Assembly (NCBI GenBank): GCA_021781185.1
Contig: JAJXXI010000391.1
Span: forward strand, 1-6,947
Direction: 5' to 3'
Length of the DNA stretch: 6,947 nucleotides
Source of the DNA: a bacterium
GTDB taxonomy: Bacteria > Verrucomicrobiota > Verrucomicrobiia > Limisphaerales > UBA11358
Part shown: positions 6,734 through 6,947 of the stretch, piece after piece
Numbering within the stretch: position 1 is the stretch's first letter
Layout: each line of letters begins with the position of its first letter
Position numbers and translations under genes: made by a program
The notes under the pieces: generated by a model
The model's input: only the letters and a program-made list of their open reading frames with translations
Told to the model about the DNA's origin: nothing
Databases searched by the model: none

Positions 6734-6752
6734 AATTTCACACAATGAAATT
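6734..6752. repeat. Inverted repeat spanning the start codon of the sulfatase-like gene
   Basis: AATTTCA (6734-6740) and TGAAATT (6746-6752) are perfect 7-bp inverted arms around a 5-base loop, CACAA. The ATG at 6745-6747 begins at the last loop base and enters the right arm. In RNA the hairpin could partly mask the start, but the stem is AT-rich and weak. The rest of the 54-bp gap 6691-6744 holds no Shine-Dalgarno, no terminator and no convincing promoter; TTGAAA at 6692 lacks a matching -10. Confidence 0.35.
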
Positions 6753-6947
6753 CAAACGTCTGTTGTTCCTGACCGGTGCGCTGCTGCAAATTTCCCTCGC
6801 CGCCCATGCGGATCTCGCGTCAATTTTCACCAATGTCGTTCCCACGATGGCCGTGCCGCGCCGGGCGAGCATTATTTTCATCCAATGCCACGGTCTGGCA
6901 CCCGGCGACTTGAGCTGCTATGGCCAGACGAATTACCAGACGCCCAA
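6745..6947 (+). CDS. Secreted sulfatase-superfamily protein, N-terminal part only (runs off the right edge)
   Basis: The 67 visible residues start with an export signal: basic MKFKR, a hydrophobic core LLFLTGALLQISLA and a likely signal-peptidase I site AHA|D after residue 22. After a short linker comes SIIFIQCHGLAPGDLSCYGQ (42-61) and then TNYQTP. This aligns with the first strand and loop of type I sulfatases, whose usual form is close to NIVFILADDLGYGDLSCYG followed by TPN. The ADD that supplies the first two metal ligands is replaced by Cys48-His49-Gly50. The family fold is therefore clear, but arylsulfatase activity is doubtful. The formylglycine motif and later ligands lie beyond the window. 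It follows the second GT-C-like gene by 54 bp on the same strand, probably in the same operon. It may act on an extracytoplasmic glycan or be a phosphotransferase-type relative. No ribosome site is visible. Confidence 0.75.
   Translation, partial: MKFKRLLFLTGALLQISLAAHADLASIFTNVVPTMAVPRRASIIFIQCHGLAPGDLSCYGQTNYQTP

Overview
The window looks like ordinary chromosomal DNA of a GC-rich Gram-negative bacterium, most likely from the Verrucomicrobiota (possibly the Pedosphaera/Limisphaera group). That placement is an inference. It rests on protein character: an AmpG-type permease of the form seen in Bacteroidota and Verrucomicrobiota, large orphan membrane proteins resembling GT-C glycosyltransferases, a secreted sulfatase-superfamily protein, and the near absence of Shine-Dalgarno sequences. 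There is no rRNA, tRNA, CRISPR array, insertion sequence or phage gene.

Layout. Two gene groups diverge from an 85-bp intergenic region (1517-1601). Leftward (minus strand) are a DUF554 (YqgA/YdfK-like) membrane protein (1516-794), a possible 31-residue single-pass membrane protein (702-607), and a metallo-beta-lactamase-fold hydrolase (501 to beyond the left edge). The hydrolase starts at GTG and is cut by the window. Rightward (plus strand) are an AmpG-like major facilitator permease (1602-2885) and a 661-residue GT-C-like membrane protein (2882-4867) whose ATG overlaps the permease stop. A 593-residue second GT-C-like membrane protein (4909-6690) follows, then the start of a secreted sulfatase-superfamily protein (6745 to beyond the right edge).

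How the genes may work together. The rightward genes are tightly packed (4-bp overlap, then gaps of 41 and 54 bp) and probably form one operon acting at the envelope. A permease of the muropeptide-importing family, two polytopic proteins shaped like lipid-linked-sugar glycosyltransferases with large C-terminal domains, and an exported alkaline-phosphatase/sulfatase-fold enzyme would suit synthesis, decoration or recycling of a cell-surface glycan. This is inference from context. No gene here has a substrate that can be read from the sequence.

Most notable points. The sulfatase-like protein carries His-Gly where the family's first metal-binding Asp-Asp pair is expected. Two apparently unrelated GT-C-like proteins lie side by side. 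A 31-residue membrane ORF sits between two annotated genes. A compact hairpin plus a 12-bp palindrome lies between the divergent genes. Nothing proves a new biological system; the strongest candidate for one is the GT-C-like pair with the atypical sulfatase homologue.
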